This document shows positions 1-9,529 of a stretch of 64,000 bases of DNA, piece after piece. Position 1 is the first letter of the stretch. Every line of letters begins with the position of its first letter. Made by a program: the position numbers and the translations under genes. Source of the stretch: JBBQZP01 sp038207585 (GTDB lineage Bacteria > Pseudomonadota > Alphaproteobacteria > Rhodobacterales > Rhodobacteraceae); the NCBI GenBank assembly GCA_038207585.1, contig JBBQZP010000017.1, positions 22,281 through 86,280 of the forward strand, given 5' to 3'. The notes beneath the pieces were generated by a model. That model was not told the origin of the DNA. It worked only from the letters and a program-made list of their open reading frames with translations, and searched no databases.

Positions 1-95
1 TTTACCCGTGCCGAAACCTCGGCGCTGGCGATCAGCGGGTTGAAGCTGGCCAGCGCGACCGAAAGCGCCGTTGTTGTGGTCAAAAGCCGTTTCAT
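1..95 (-). CDS. N-terminus of an exported protein (partial)
   Basis: Only the first 31 or so codons lie in the window. They begin MKRLLTTTTALSVALASF and continue to an ...IASAEV stretch. This is a basic start, a hydrophobic core and an Ala-x-Ala-like cleavage site, so a Sec signal peptide. The ATG at 95 is preceded by AAGGAAA about 8 bases upstream, which fixes the start. The mature part runs off the left edge, so the function cannot be named; it is periplasmic, outer-membrane or secreted. Confidence 0.7.
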   Translation of the reverse strand, partial: MKRLLTTTTALSVALASFNPLIASAEVSARV

Positions 96-266
96 ATGAT
101 GTTTCCTTTTTGCCCGACTACTTTAGGCAGAAGCGAAGAGGGCCTTCGCATGATTGCCCAATTAACGCCACTGAACGCATTTCTGTTCCGCTATGCCATA
201 TCAGCCATTCGTCATGGCGCGACGGCGGGCGGGAAAGCGCTGAAAACGGTCGGTTTCGTGCAGAGG

Positions 267-1526
267 TCAATCTGCCATCATTCGGATCAGCCGGGCTTTC
301 TCGCCGACATCGCGCGGATCAGAGATCACCTCGGCCAAGGCGGCAAGCGAGCCCACCGAATGGCCCGCGCGAAAGCTGTCGACATGCGGCAGCATCGCGC
401 GGATGCCGGTGGCGCGGGGGGCAAAGCCGTCCCAGCGCAGCAAGGGATTGACCCAGATCAGATGCCGCGCCGACAGGTGCAGGCGCTCCATCTCGGCCGC
501 CAGCCCGCCCGCGCCATCACGGTCCAGCCCGTCGGTGATCAGCAAGACTACAGCCCCCTGCCCCAGCACCCGGCGTGACCAGTTGCGGTTGAAGGTTTTC
601 AGGCAAGCCCCGATCCGCGTGCCGCCCGACCAGTCTTGCGCCTCGGCCCCTGCCGCCGCCAGGGCCGCATCAACATCGCGGGTGCGCAGATGCCGCGTGA
701 TGTTGGTCAGCCGGGTGCCGAAGGTAAAGCCATGCACCCGCGCCCAGCCCTGCCCCTTGGCGTTGGCCACCGCATGCAGAAAATGCAGCACCATCCGCGA
801 GTATTGCGACATCGACCCTGAGATATCGCAGATCACCACAAGGTTCGGCCAACGCTGCCCCGGTGATTTGCGGGCGATGCGCGTGACCTCGCCGCCCTGC
901 CGCAACGCCGCGCGCAAGGTGCGTCGACCGTCGGGAAACTGGCCGGGATTTGCGGCGCGCATCCGCCGCGTGGCCAGTGGTTTCACCGGCAGCGTCAGCC
1001 GCGCCAGCATGCGTTTGGCCTGCGCCACCTCGGCCACCGACATCTGTTCGAAATCGAGCGTTTTCAGCCGTTCTTCCTGCGACATGGTCGTGGTTGCATC
1101 AATTTCGATCTGGCTGGCCCCCTCGGGCGAGGCTTCGGGTGCGGGCAGACGGTCGGCGGCACCGTCCAGCAGCGCCTCGGCCGCGCGCTTTTCACCCGCG
1201 TCGGCGCGGCGGTCTTCCTGCACGCCGCGAATGGCGGGCAACAGCAGCGTCATCATCTGTTCCAGAAACTGCGGATCGCGCCAATAGAGGCGAAACACCT
1301 GCGCAAAGACTGCGCGGTGTTCGGGGCGGCTGACGAAACAGGCGTGCAGCGTCCAGTAGAAATCAGCCCTTTGCGTGAACCCCACCGCCTGCACCGCACG
1401 GATCGCATCAACAAGTCGGCCCGGCCCGATCGGCAGACCCGCCCGCCGCAAGGCGCGGGCGAACCATGTTATGTTGTGGGCGAGTTTGCCGTCTTCGGGG
1501 AGGGTCAATGCGGGATAGGACGTCAC
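267..1526 (-). CDS. CoxE-like VWA domain protein
   Basis: This 419-residue protein has the CoxE family layout: a helical N-terminal half and a C-terminal von Willebrand A domain. The metal-binding DxSxS motif appears as CDISGSMS, followed by WSGGT and LLITDG, which complete a MIDAS-like site. CoxE proteins work with MoxR-type AAA ATPases to mature or activate metalloenzymes; the partner lies immediately upstream (1603-2514). No CO dehydrogenase or other obvious client is nearby, so the target is unknown. The GTG at 1526 is preferred, because longer frames would run through the hairpin repeat at 1539-1594 and into the ATPase gene. Confidence 0.85.
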   Translation of the reverse strand: MTSYPALTLPEDGKLAHNITWFARALRRAGLPIGPGRLVDAIRAVQAVGFTQRADFYWTLHACFVSRPEHRAVFAQVFRLYWRDPQFLEQMMTLLLPAIRGVQEDRRADAGEKRAAEALLDGAADRLPAPEASPEGASQIEIDATTTMSQEERLKTLDFEQMSVAEVAQAKRMLARLTLPVKPLATRRMRAANPGQFPDGRRTLRAALRQGGEVTRIARKSPGQRWPNLVVICDISGSMSQYSRMVLHFLHAVANAKGQGWARVHGFTFGTRLTNITRHLRTRDVDAALAAAGAEAQDWSGGTRIGACLKTFNRNWSRRVLGQGAVVLLITDGLDRDGAGGLAAEMERLHLSARHLIWVNPLLRWDGFAPRATGIRAMLPHVDSFRAGHSVGSLAALAEVISDPRDVGEKARLIRMMAD

Positions 1527-1538
1527 GGGTTGCGAGCG

Positions 1539-1594
1539 CCGGAGGGTTTCACACCCTCCGGACCTCCCGTGGGATATTTGTGAACAAGAGAAGC
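1539..1594 (+). repeat. Intergenic hairpin repeat, GGATATTT family
   Basis: A perfect 9-bp stem, CCGGAGGGT / ACCCTCCGG (1539-1561, loop TTCAC), is followed by GACCTCCCGTGGGATATTTG and TGAACAAGAGAAG. The same hairpin plus tail recurs at 28041-28093 on the other strand. It lies between the MoxR and VWA genes, where it could stabilise or end the message. Confidence 0.7.
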
Positions 1595-1602
1595 TGGCAG
1601 GA

Positions 1603-2514
1603 TCATTCCGGGAAGGGTGAGGCGCGGACCTCATCTAGCAGGCGTTTGGCCTCGGACCCTTGGATTTTCTGGATGTCGTCCTGATATTTCAGGATCGCGC
1701 CCAAGGTATCGGCGATGACCTCGGGCGACAACTGGATCACATCGAGCGCCAGCAGGCATTTCGCCCAGTCGATTGTTTCGGCGACGCCGGGCGTCTTGAA
1801 CAAATCCTCGCCGCGCAAGCGCTGAACAAAGGCCACGACTTCACGGCTGAGTGCGTCTGACGCTTCGGGGGCGCGGGCGCGCAGGATGTCCATTTCGCGC
1901 GCGTGGCTGGGGTAATCGACCCAATGGTAAAGGCAGCGGCGCTTGATTGCATCATGCACCTCGCGCGTGCGGTTGGAGGTTACGATAACGATGGGGGGTT
2001 CCGGCGCACGGATCGTGCCGAGTTCCGGGATCGTGACCTGGAAATCGGAGAGGGCTTCGAGCAGGAACGCCTCGAACGGTTCATCCGTGCGGTCCAATTC
2101 GTCGATCAGCAGAACCGGCGCGCCGCCCGGCTGCGGGCGCATCGCGGCCAGAAGCGGCCGTTCGATCAGATAATCTTGCGTGAAAAGTTCCGCTTTCAGC
2201 GCGTCGCGGTCGGCCCCGCCCCCGGCCTCGGCCGTGCGGATGGCGATCATTTGCGCGGCGAAGTTCCATTCGTAAACTGCCGATGCGGCATCAAGCCCTT
2301 CATAGCATTGCAGGCGGATCAGGCGGCGGCCAAGGCCTGCGGCGATGGCCTTTGCAATCTCGGTCTTGCCGACGCCGGCCTCGCCCTCAAGAAACAGGGG
2401 CCGGCCAAGGCGCAGCGCCAGAAAGACGACGGTGGAAAGCGCGCGCGACGTGACATAGCCTTGGGCGGCCAGCATCGCCTCGACCGCTTCGATGGTATCC
2501 GGTGTTTTGATCAT
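1603..2514 (-). CDS. MoxR-family AAA ATPase
   Basis: This 303-residue AAA+ ATPase has Walker A GEAGVGKT at residues 44-51, Walker B VLLIDELDR, a sensor-1 region (IVTSNRTREVHDAIKRR) and the small C-terminal lid domain. MoxR/CoxD proteins are chaperone-like ATPases that act with a VWA protein on a metalloenzyme or membrane complex; the VWA partner follows 76 bases downstream. The ATG at 2514 is chosen over one 18 bases upstream because AGGGGG sits directly in front of it. Confidence 0.9.
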   Translation of the reverse strand: MIKTPDTIEAVEAMLAAQGYVTSRALSTVVFLALRLGRPLFLEGEAGVGKTEIAKAIAAGLGRRLIRLQCYEGLDAASAVYEWNFAAQMIAIRTAEAGGGADRDALKAELFTQDYLIERPLLAAMRPQPGGAPVLLIDELDRTDEPFEAFLLEALSDFQVTIPELGTIRAPEPPIVIVTSNRTREVHDAIKRRCLYHWVDYPSHAREMDILRARAPEASDALSREVVAFVQRLRGEDLFKTPGVAETIDWAKCLLALDVIQLSPEVIADTLGAILKYQDDIQKIQGSEAKRLLDEVRASPFPE

Positions 2515-2562
2515 TGCGCCCCCTGCCGACATGCTAGCGGGGCGGATGGCGGGGTCAAGCGG

Positions 2563-4779
2563 CTAAAGGTCCGCAAGCCCCTTGCGGATATAGCGGTTGT
2601 CGCCACGCGTCAGCACCCAGCGGCCAAGGCGGCGGGCAAGATCGGGGTGGCCCGTGTCGACGGCACGTTTGAACAGCTCTTTCTGGTAGCGGCCAAAGGT
2701 CTTGCGGGCGCGCAGCGCGCTGTAGAACTGCGGCTCGGTCAGGGTGCCGCCCAGCGCCGCCAGCACGATGGGCGACAGTATCCCCATCTGTTGCAGGCTG
2801 GAGCCAAGGCGATGGCCCAGCAATGGCGCGCGCAGTTTCACCACGTTGGGGGCAGTAAAGCGGTCGGCGTGGCCGGCATCCAGTGGCTCGTAGGGGTCAT
2901 ACAGCAGGATCACCCGGCCAGCCGCCGTGCTGACCTTTGATGCATCGCCGTAGGGGCCGGAGAAATCGCGGTTCCATGCGGTTTTGTAGCGGGTTTCCCA
3001 AGGCACCAACGATTTATCCAGCGTTGACTGCGGCGAAATGGCCACCACATCGGCCCCTGGGCACGCGGGCACAAAGGCGCAGGCGGCATAGGCCCCCATC
3101 GACGCGCCATAGAACACCACGCGCTTGAATTGTTTGAAAAATCCCGACCGCGCCAGATCATCAAACTGCGCCCATACCCACGGGTCGCGATACCAGGTCC
3201 AGCCGTTTGCCATGACCCCCAGCATTGACCAGCCCTGCTTTTCGATGAACGAAAACCCCCAGGGTCGGCGGTCTTTGCGCTTTTCCATCGCGATATCAAG
3301 GTTGTCGAACGTGACAACCAGCGTGTCCTTGCTGCGCGGCATGTAAAGGAACGAGTGATCGCCGTTGTCGCGCACAAATCCATCCGCGCCCGCAAGGGTT
3401 TTTGCCAGCGCAGCCCAGCTTTCATCCTCTGCGGGCCCGGCCCCGCCGGGTGAGGCGGCCTTGGCGCAAAACAGCGCACGGGTTACTTTTGTGCCCTCTT
3501 CCGCGCGCTCGCTCAGCGTGGTGCAGACACCGAAATCGTTCAGGAACGGATAGGAGCCCGAGCCTTTGCGGATATCGGTCAGCATGGCGGTATGGGCGTG
3601 CAGGCACTGGCCCAGCACCGGAGCAAGGTGCTTGATCTTGGCCGCGTCACCGAACCCCGACAGATTTGCGATCAGGTCATAGCGCGCCAGATCAGCATCA
3701 GACGTTGCGACAAGGATGCGGTCCTCCGGCACGTCGTGGTCGGACAGGAAGGCGCGATAAGGCTCGATCCAGTCAGCCGCCCCGGCAGGCCAGCCGCCCG
3801 ATGGATCAAGCCCCACCAGATGAATGTCGCAATCCCATTTCGCATGCGCGGCCAACGCCAGCGCCTGCGCCTTGCCGCTTACATCGGCAAAGGCTGCCAC
3901 ATCAGGCAGATCAACCGCGTCCAGCAAGCCCGCCTCGAACACATGGCGGCCCCGGCCCTTGATCGGCGTCGCGGCCTTCAGAAGCCCGTGCTTTTTCATC
4001 GCCACCTCGAACCAGCTTCCCGCAGGCGGCAGGCCCTGATGGCGCAACCCGATTTCGCGCTTGTTCGATGCCCAGATGTGCAAGGCGGTGGTCTGATCGG
4101 TCAACTGGCGCTGCACCGACGCATTGCCTTTCAGAAACCGCGTCCGGTTGGGAAAGGGGATGGGATAGAACGCCTCCATCGGCTGCACCTCGCCCGCGAG
4201 GCCCAGTTTGTGCACGAAATGCGTGACCATCATCGGGCCCCACACGCCCCAGGGCTGCTGGCTGACATGCACCGGATTTCCGGAGTCGCACGCGTCAGTA
4301 TATTCGGCGATCTGTTTGGGTTTCAGGAATTCGGGAATACCGAACGGGTCGGACGTGAAGTCGATCATCGCCTTGAGGAGTTTCGATTTCGCAGGCATGC
4401 CCAGAATGGCGTTGTTTACACGCTGCTTGCCGGGAAGTTCGAACCCGAAGACATAGTCGCTGTCATAGGTCATCGGGCGATGGCAATAAACGTCGGTATC
4501 AACCCAGATCATGCCGGGACAGGCGCGTATCATGTGTAGACGAAACAGATCGGCGAACAGCGCAAAGCTGTCCTTCTTTTCGTATTTCAGGAAATTGTCG
4601 GTATCTATGATCTCGCGCCCGTCGCGGCGGAGCACACCTTTTGGCACGTTGGGGATGTCTTCATAGGAAAAGAGCGTGATCTTCTGGCCCGCATCGACAA
4701 AGGATTTCAGGCACAACTCCTCCATCCACGACAAAGCGCCGCCGATCCAAAGCGTGCCAACCTCGCGCGTGCGTGCCAT
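2563..4779 (-). CDS. Glycosyltransferase (DTD type) fused to an alpha/beta-hydrolase-like domain
   Basis: This is a 738-residue two-part protein. Residues 1 to about 280 resemble capsular/mannosyl transferases of the glycosyltransferase sugar-binding (DXD) group: LFRLHMIRACPGMIWVDTD carries the DTD metal/nucleotide-sugar motif at residues 94-96. The last 250 or so residues form an alpha/beta-hydrolase-like domain with a nucleophile elbow GASMG (Ser560), a later Asp (YDPYEPLD) and a His (LLGHRLG). This domain is clearly homologous to the free-standing protein at 9530-10492. The start ATG is at 4779; frames extending upstream of it run into the divergent gene's promoter region. The protein is probably cytoplasmic and acts on a surface glycan; donor and acceptor are unknown. 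Confidence 0.75.
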   Translation of the reverse strand: MARTREVGTLWIGGALSWMEELCLKSFVDAGQKITLFSYEDIPNVPKGVLRRDGREIIDTDNFLKYEKKDSFALFADLFRLHMIRACPGMIWVDTDVYCHRPMTYDSDYVFGFELPGKQRVNNAILGMPAKSKLLKAMIDFTSDPFGIPEFLKPKQIAEYTDACDSGNPVHVSQQPWGVWGPMMVTHFVHKLGLAGEVQPMEAFYPIPFPNRTRFLKGNASVQRQLTDQTTALHIWASNKREIGLRHQGLPPAGSWFEVAMKKHGLLKAATPIKGRGRHVFEAGLLDAVDLPDVAAFADVSGKAQALALAAHAKWDCDIHLVGLDPSGGWPAGAADWIEPYRAFLSDHDVPEDRILVATSDADLARYDLIANLSGFGDAAKIKHLAPVLGQCLHAHTAMLTDIRKGSGSYPFLNDFGVCTTLSERAEEGTKVTRALFCAKAASPGGAGPAEDESWAALAKTLAGADGFVRDNGDHSFLYMPRSKDTLVVTFDNLDIAMEKRKDRRPWGFSFIEKQGWSMLGVMANGWTWYRDPWVWAQFDDLARSGFFKQFKRVVFYGASMGAYAACAFVPACPGADVVAISPQSTLDKSLVPWETRYKTAWNRDFSGPYGDASKVSTAAGRVILLYDPYEPLDAGHADRFTAPNVVKLRAPLLGHRLGSSLQQMGILSPIVLAALGGTLTEPQFYSALRARKTFGRYQKELFKRAVDTGHPDLARRLGRWVLTRGDNRYIRKGLADL

Positions 4780-4975
4780 TCGGGTGCCTTTGCCTTTTGA
4801 TGGTGCCCGATGGGCTACATTGGTGCTGTTAGGGAAACAGTCTGGCGAAATTACGGCGGTTCTACAATGGGATGATGCAAATTTGACGGGTCGCGCTTTG
4901 CCGGACGGGGCGGTTATGCTACGACATTTGGAAAGGGCCGCATCAGACGGCCCGCAAAGCATGAGGATCGGCAGA

Positions 4976-7282
4976 GTGGCGCAGGACAAGTCACCGCGCA
5001 AAAAGCGCATAACCGTGGTCGCGGCCGCCAATCCGGTTGTGCGCTTGCGCGAAATGGCGGCGCGGATGCTTGGCCGTGACGGCATCGGGCATCTTCTGGA
5101 TGTGGTTGACGACGGTGCGGGCAAAGTGCGGGCGTTTTTCGGCAACGGCACGCCGCCGTCGGCGTTTTTGCCTGATGAGGCAGACGGTTGCGCCCTACCC
5201 TTGGAATTGCGTGAGGTATCTGGCGGCACGCTGGCGACGTTTGCCGGCGCTGGTGCGCTGCGCATCGGGCTGACAGAGGGCAACCCGCTCGATCTTGTCC
5301 CCTCGCCCGATGATTTGTCTTTGTTCGACGGCAAGAATTGCTTGCTCGCCTTTCGGATCGCGGAAACTGCTGATCAGGTCGCCCAAGGCCTGATCTGGCA
5401 CGCGGGCGCGCACGGGCTGGAGGGGGCCGTGATCATCAGCCGCCTGCCCGACAACGGTTTCGCCGCCGAACTGGACGCGGCGTTAGGGGGCGTGGCTCTG
5501 ACGGTTGTGGTGTTGACCTGCCCGCTGCCGCTGGGAAAGCCGGGCATGGGGCCGGAAGACCATATCTTCCTGGCCCCCGATGCACCGGGCAAAGACCGCA
5601 TGACCCCGCCCGACCCCGACCCCTGGCGCAGCCCCTTGGGTGAGGGGCTGGTGTATGAGGTGGTCAAATGGCGCTTTCTGGCGCGTGCGCGCGCCGTTCT
5701 GACGCTGGATGTGACCGACATTCTGCCGCCACTTGCCGAAGGCCAGACCAGCGCGTTTGATCTATGTTGCGACGCGACGAACGGTGTGACCCTGCTGGTC
5801 GGTCGGCGCATCTATCCATGGCGCGTGCGCAAGGATGATGTGGCGGGCTTTGGCGATCATATCTGCCGCCAGTTCGACAACCGCCGCGGCTTTGCCCGCT
5901 GGGGTGTCGCCCCCGCCAAGGCGGGGTTGGAGAATACCTGGCGCATGGTGCGGGTGTCTTATGCCAAGCCCGATGAAGGGGCCATCGTGCCATTCTGGCG
6001 CGCGATGGGGATACGGGTGGCGGGCAGTGCGGCGTCGGAACTGGCGCCCAAAACCTCGTTGATCGAGGATGCGGCTTTGCTTGATCTGGCGCAGCGACTG
6101 GGCGCGAAACCGGTGCGCGCGCCGGTGTCGAAAACCCGTACTGCCCCGGCAGAGGCGGCCAAGGGCGGGCGCACCGCGATTGTGACGACGATGAAGAACG
6201 AGGGGCCGTTCATCCTTGAATGGCTGGCCTATCACCGCATGATCGGTGTTGATGACTTTCTGATCTATACCAATGATTGCACCGATGGCACCGATACGAT
6301 GCTGGATCTGTTGCAAGCCAAGGGCTTTGTGCAGCACCGCGAAAACCCGTTCCGCGAAACTGGGCTTAAACCGCAGCACGCAGCGTTGCAGGCTGCAGAA
6401 TCCGAGCCGATCATGCAGAATTGCGGCTGGGGCATCTGTATGGATGTGGATGAATTCATCGACATCAAGATCGGCGATGGCACGCTGGCGGCGCTTTATT
6501 CCGCGATGGGCGAGGCGAACATGATCGCGCTGACCTGGAGGCTGTTCGGCAATGCCGATATCGGGCTCTATCAGGACCGCTTTTTGCTGGAACAATTCGA
6601 CCGCTGCGCGCCGGAAATCGTGCGCAAGCCGCATCAGGCCTGGGGCTTCAAGACACTGTTTCGCAATATCGACATCTATAAAAAGCTGGGCGTGCACCGC
6701 CCCAAGGGGTTGAAGCCTGACCTCTGGGACCGGGTGAATTGGCTGAACGGATCAGGTCAGCCCTTGCCGCGCGAGATGTTCCGCAACGGCTGGCGCTCTA
6801 CGCTGGAGACGTACGGCTATGACTGGGTGCAACTTAATCATTACGCGGTGCGGTCGGCGGAAAGCTTTCTGGTCAAGCGCGACCGGGGAAGGGTAAACCA
6901 TGTCGACCGCGATCAGGGGCTGAATTACTGGTTCAGGATGAACCACAACGGCGAGCAGGACGGCTCGATCCAGCGGATGATCCCGGCACTGCAGGCCGAA
7001 TATGACCGCTTGCTGGCCGACCCCGACATCCGCGCCATCCATGATCATGCCGTGGCCGCCCACAAGGTTAAGATTGCGGAACTGCTGGAAACCGAGAACT
7101 ATCGCACCTTCTACGCCGAGTTGACCGGCGCGCGGATGCAATCCCTGTGCCGCCTGCAGCAGCATTTCGGATCAGCGGTCTTTGCCGCCGGGCCTGCGGT
7201 CATTCCGGACGACCTGCACACCCGCGATCTGGCGCCCGATTTCTTTTTTACCGTGAAATTTGATGGCGAGGCGGAGCATTGA
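4976..7282 (+). CDS. Large GT2-type (Glyco_tranf_2_4) glycosyltransferase with N-terminal extension
   Basis: About 768 residues. The first 395 or so match nothing I recognise. The C-terminal half is a glycosyltransferase of the Glyco_tranf_2_4 type: IVTTMKNEGPFILEWLAYH, then NDCTDGTDTMLD, then the metal-binding DVDEF at residues 490-494, and later LNHYAVRS and FLVKRDRGRVNH. The last two motifs recur in the next two genes, so the three are paralogues. The GTG at 4976 has GAGG nine bases upstream; ATGs at 4961 and 4916 are alternatives with weaker ribosome binding sites. The gene is divergent from the fused glycosyltransferase at 2563-4779 and is followed by a hairpin at 7302. Confidence 0.8.
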   Translation: MAQDKSPRKKRITVVAAANPVVRLREMAARMLGRDGIGHLLDVVDDGAGKVRAFFGNGTPPSAFLPDEADGCALPLELREVSGGTLATFAGAGALRIGLTEGNPLDLVPSPDDLSLFDGKNCLLAFRIAETADQVAQGLIWHAGAHGLEGAVIISRLPDNGFAAELDAALGGVALTVVVLTCPLPLGKPGMGPEDHIFLAPDAPGKDRMTPPDPDPWRSPLGEGLVYEVVKWRFLARARAVLTLDVTDILPPLAEGQTSAFDLCCDATNGVTLLVGRRIYPWRVRKDDVAGFGDHICRQFDNRRGFARWGVAPAKAGLENTWRMVRVSYAKPDEGAIVPFWRAMGIRVAGSAASELAPKTSLIEDAALLDLAQRLGAKPVRAPVSKTRTAPAEAAKGGRTAIVTTMKNEGPFILEWLAYHRMIGVDDFLIYTNDCTDGTDTMLDLLQAKGFVQHRENPFRETGLKPQHAALQAAESEPIMQNCGWGICMDVDEFIDIKIGDGTLAALYSAMGEANMIALTWRLFGNADIGLYQDRFLLEQFDRCAPEIVRKPHQAWGFKTLFRNIDIYKKLGVHRPKGLKPDLWDRVNWLNGSGQPLPREMFRNGWRSTLETYGYDWVQLNHYAVRSAESFLVKRDRGRVNHVDRDQGLNYWFRMNHNGEQDGSIQRMIPALQAEYDRLLADPDIRAIHDHAVAAHKVKIAELLETENYRTFYAELTGARMQSLCRLQQHFGSAVFAAGPAVIPDDLHTRDLAPDFFFTVKFDGEAEH

Positions 7283-7301
7283 GCAGGATGCGGGGCGAAG
7301 A

Positions 7302-7324
7302 AAAAATCTTGAAGAAAGATTTTT
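7302..7324 (+). terminator. Rho-independent terminator-like hairpin
   Basis: AAAAATCTT-GAAGA-AAGATTTTT forms a 9-bp stem with a 5-base loop and ends in a T run, 20 bases after the stop of the large glycosyltransferase gene. It would end or attenuate transcription before the next glycosyltransferase gene. Confidence 0.6.
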
Positions 7325-7365
7325 GTGCCCTGAACCCCAAAGGGTGCTGTCCGGCGGGCGGAGTT

Positions 7366-7389
7366 GAGTATTTTTGCAAAAATGAAGTC
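7366..7389 (+). repeat. Dispersed intergenic repeat, GAGTATTT...ATGAAGTC family
   Basis: The element reads GAGTATTTTTGCAAAAATGA then AGTC, with the internal palindrome ATTTTTGCAAAAAT. Identical or near-identical copies are found at 12070-12156 (two inverted arms) and 34019-34103 (two inverted arms). It lies 15 bases before the next gene's start codon. Confidence 0.75.
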
Positions 7390-7403
7390 GCAGGGAAGTT
7401 GGG

Positions 7404-8375
7404 ATGGGGGCGGTGATGGGCGGGTTCACGGTTGCCACCACGATGAAGAACGAAGGCGCGTTTTTGGTCGAGTGGCTGGCGCATCACAAGGCGCTGGGGT
7501 TCGATCATGTGGTGATCTGTACCAATGATTGCGAGGACGCAACGCGCGACATGGCGCTGCGGTTGCAGGCGATGGGGCTCGTGCGGCATCATGCGACAAA
7601 GATCTGGCCGGTGACAGGCATCCAGCGGTCGGCGCTGAAACAGATCCGGCGCTACGGCGAGGTGACCGGGGCAGACTGGCTGTGGGTCTGCGATGCGGAC
7701 GAGTTTCTGGTTGTGAAGATCGGTGATGGGACGGTGCAGGCCTTGGCTGCGGCGGCCAGTGATGCGGCGCGGGTGATCTCGGTGCCGTGGCGGGTGTTTG
7801 CGCCGCAGGCCGGGTCGGATGTGGTGCGGGGTGCCGTGACGCGGGCCTGTTTGCGGGCCGAGCCTCATACGGGCGGGGCGGATGCGGGCGGGCCAGTCTA
7901 TTGCAAATCGCTGTTGCGGGGGCTGGAGGGGGTGCATCGGATCGGCATCCACACCGCCGTTGCGCGCGAGGGCGAGGAGTTGACCCGCGAACTTCCCGGC
8001 GGCGTGGCGCATGTGCCGCAGCATCATCCGATGTTTGTCGCCGCCGATTACCGTGTGGCACAGGTCAACCATTATGCCTTGCGGTCGCGCGGCAGCTTTC
8101 TGGTCAAGCGGGCGCGGGGGCGGGTGAACCACGCGTCAAAGCCGATGGAAATCGACTATTGGGACCGCTTTGATGTGGAGGGCGTGCCCTGCCATGCGAT
8201 CCGGCGCTATGACGATGCGGCGACCGGGTGGACGGCGCGGCTGATGGCGGACCGCAAACTGGCAGCATTGCATCATGCAGCGGTAGAGTGGCACGCCGTA
8301 AAGGCCGCGCAACTGGCCGCGCAGGAGGATCACGCGGGTCTGGTGGCCGCCCTTGATGCGTGGAGCCGGGCATGA
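7404..8375 (+). CDS. GT2-type glycosyltransferase (Glyco_tranf_2_4)
   Basis: A 323-residue single-domain glycosyltransferase. It starts almost at once with the fold signature VATTMKNEGAFLVEWLAHH, followed by NDCEDATRDM and the metal-binding DADEF at residues 97-101; LNHYALRS-like and SFLVKRARGRVNH motifs follow. It is paralogous to the flanking genes at 4976-7282 and 8372-9424. Its stop overlaps the next start in an ATGA, so the two are translationally coupled. Donor and acceptor sugars cannot be read from sequence. An alternative start lies at 7416. Confidence 0.85.
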   Translation: MGAVMGGFTVATTMKNEGAFLVEWLAHHKALGFDHVVICTNDCEDATRDMALRLQAMGLVRHHATKIWPVTGIQRSALKQIRRYGEVTGADWLWVCDADEFLVVKIGDGTVQALAAAASDAARVISVPWRVFAPQAGSDVVRGAVTRACLRAEPHTGGADAGGPVYCKSLLRGLEGVHRIGIHTAVAREGEELTRELPGGVAHVPQHHPMFVAADYRVAQVNHYALRSRGSFLVKRARGRVNHASKPMEIDYWDRFDVEGVPCHAIRRYDDAATGWTARLMADRKLAALHHAAVEWHAVKAAQLAAQEDHAGLVAALDAWSRA

Positions 8376-9424
8376 GGGTTCTGGCCATTCTGACGGTGCG
8401 CAATGAGGCGTCGTTCCTGCTGGAGTGGCTGGCGCATCACCGGGCCTGCGGGTTTACCGATTTTCTTGTCTTCTCCAACGACTGCACCGATGGCACCGAT
8501 GCGATGCTGGACCGGCTGGCCGCGATGGGCTGGCTGACCCATCTGCGCAATGACGGCCCGCACGAGGAAGGGCCGCAATGGTCGGCGCTGAAGGCGGCAG
8601 ACCGCCATCCGCTGAAGGCTGCCGCCGATTGGGTGCTGTTTTTCGATATTGATGAGTTTGTGAACATCCATGCAGGTGCGGGCACCGTTCCCGACCTTCT
8701 GGCAGCCTTGCCGGATGCTACCGCTATCCCTCTGACATGGCGGATGTTCGGCAATGGCGGCGTGGTGAATTATACGGGTGCCCCCGTGACGCAGACCTTT
8801 ACCCGCGCCGCGCCTGCCGTGCTGCACTGGCCGTGGCGGGCGGCGTTGTTCAAGACGCTTTTCCGCAATGATGGCAGCTATGCCAAACTGGGCGTGCACC
8901 GCCCGCGCAGCCCGGACCCGGCGCGGATGGCCGCACAGCGCTGGTTCGATGGATCGGGGCGGGAGTTGCCGCCCGCCTTTCACAGCCAGCGCATCTTTTC
9001 TCCCTTCGGGCAGGACAACTACGCGCTGGTGCAGTTGAACCATTACGCGCTTGGGTCGATGGAAGGCTACCTTGTGAAATGCGACCGGGGGCGCGCCAAC
9101 CGCGAAGCGTCGACCTTCGATATGGGCTATTGGGTAGAGCGGAATTTCAGCGATATCGAGGACCGCAGCATCGCCGGGATGGCAGATCGCAGTGCGCCCG
9201 TCATGGCCGAATTGCTCGCAGATGCGGTGCTGGGGCCGTTGCACGCCGCCGGGGTCAACTGGCGGCGGGCGCGGTTTACGGATCTGATGCGCCAAGAACC
9301 CTGGCGCGCACTTTTCGGGCGGTTGTTGATGACCCCCCCTGCCCGCGCGCTGACGCCCGATCTGGCGCGGCTGATCTGGCGGCACGCGGCGGCGGCGCAG
9401 AAACAGTCGGACGACATTGTTTAG
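8372..9424 (+). CDS. GT2-type glycosyltransferase (Glyco_tranf_2_4)
   Basis: About 350 residues. Motifs are ILTVRNEASFLLEWLAHH, then NDCTDGTDAMLDRL (nearly identical to the gene at 4976-7282), the metal-binding DIDEF at residues 92-96, and LNHYALGS with YLVKCDRGRANRE near the C-terminus. The ATG at 8372 overlaps the upstream TGA (ATGA) with GGAG nearby, and is preferred to an ATG 12 bases earlier. It is the third paralogue in this row and probably modifies the same surface polysaccharide or glycolipid. Confidence 0.85.
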   Translation: MRVLAILTVRNEASFLLEWLAHHRACGFTDFLVFSNDCTDGTDAMLDRLAAMGWLTHLRNDGPHEEGPQWSALKAADRHPLKAAADWVLFFDIDEFVNIHAGAGTVPDLLAALPDATAIPLTWRMFGNGGVVNYTGAPVTQTFTRAAPAVLHWPWRAALFKTLFRNDGSYAKLGVHRPRSPDPARMAAQRWFDGSGRELPPAFHSQRIFSPFGQDNYALVQLNHYALGSMEGYLVKCDRGRANREASTFDMGYWVERNFSDIEDRSIAGMADRSAPVMAELLADAVLGPLHAAGVNWRRARFTDLMRQEPWRALFGRLLMTPPARALTPDLARLIWRHAAAAQKQSDDIV

Positions 9425-9529
9425 CATAAACCCTGCTGTGCCACGTTGCCGCCCTCTTGTGCCCATGCTGGCGACACGCGACATTGGGCATGTAGCAGTT
9501 CGTGAGAGTAACCATTTCGGAAGTAAATC

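Noticed and set aside
1527..1634. Longer N-terminus for the VWA protein
   Set aside because: It would pass through a perfect hairpin repeat and into the upstream ATPase gene.
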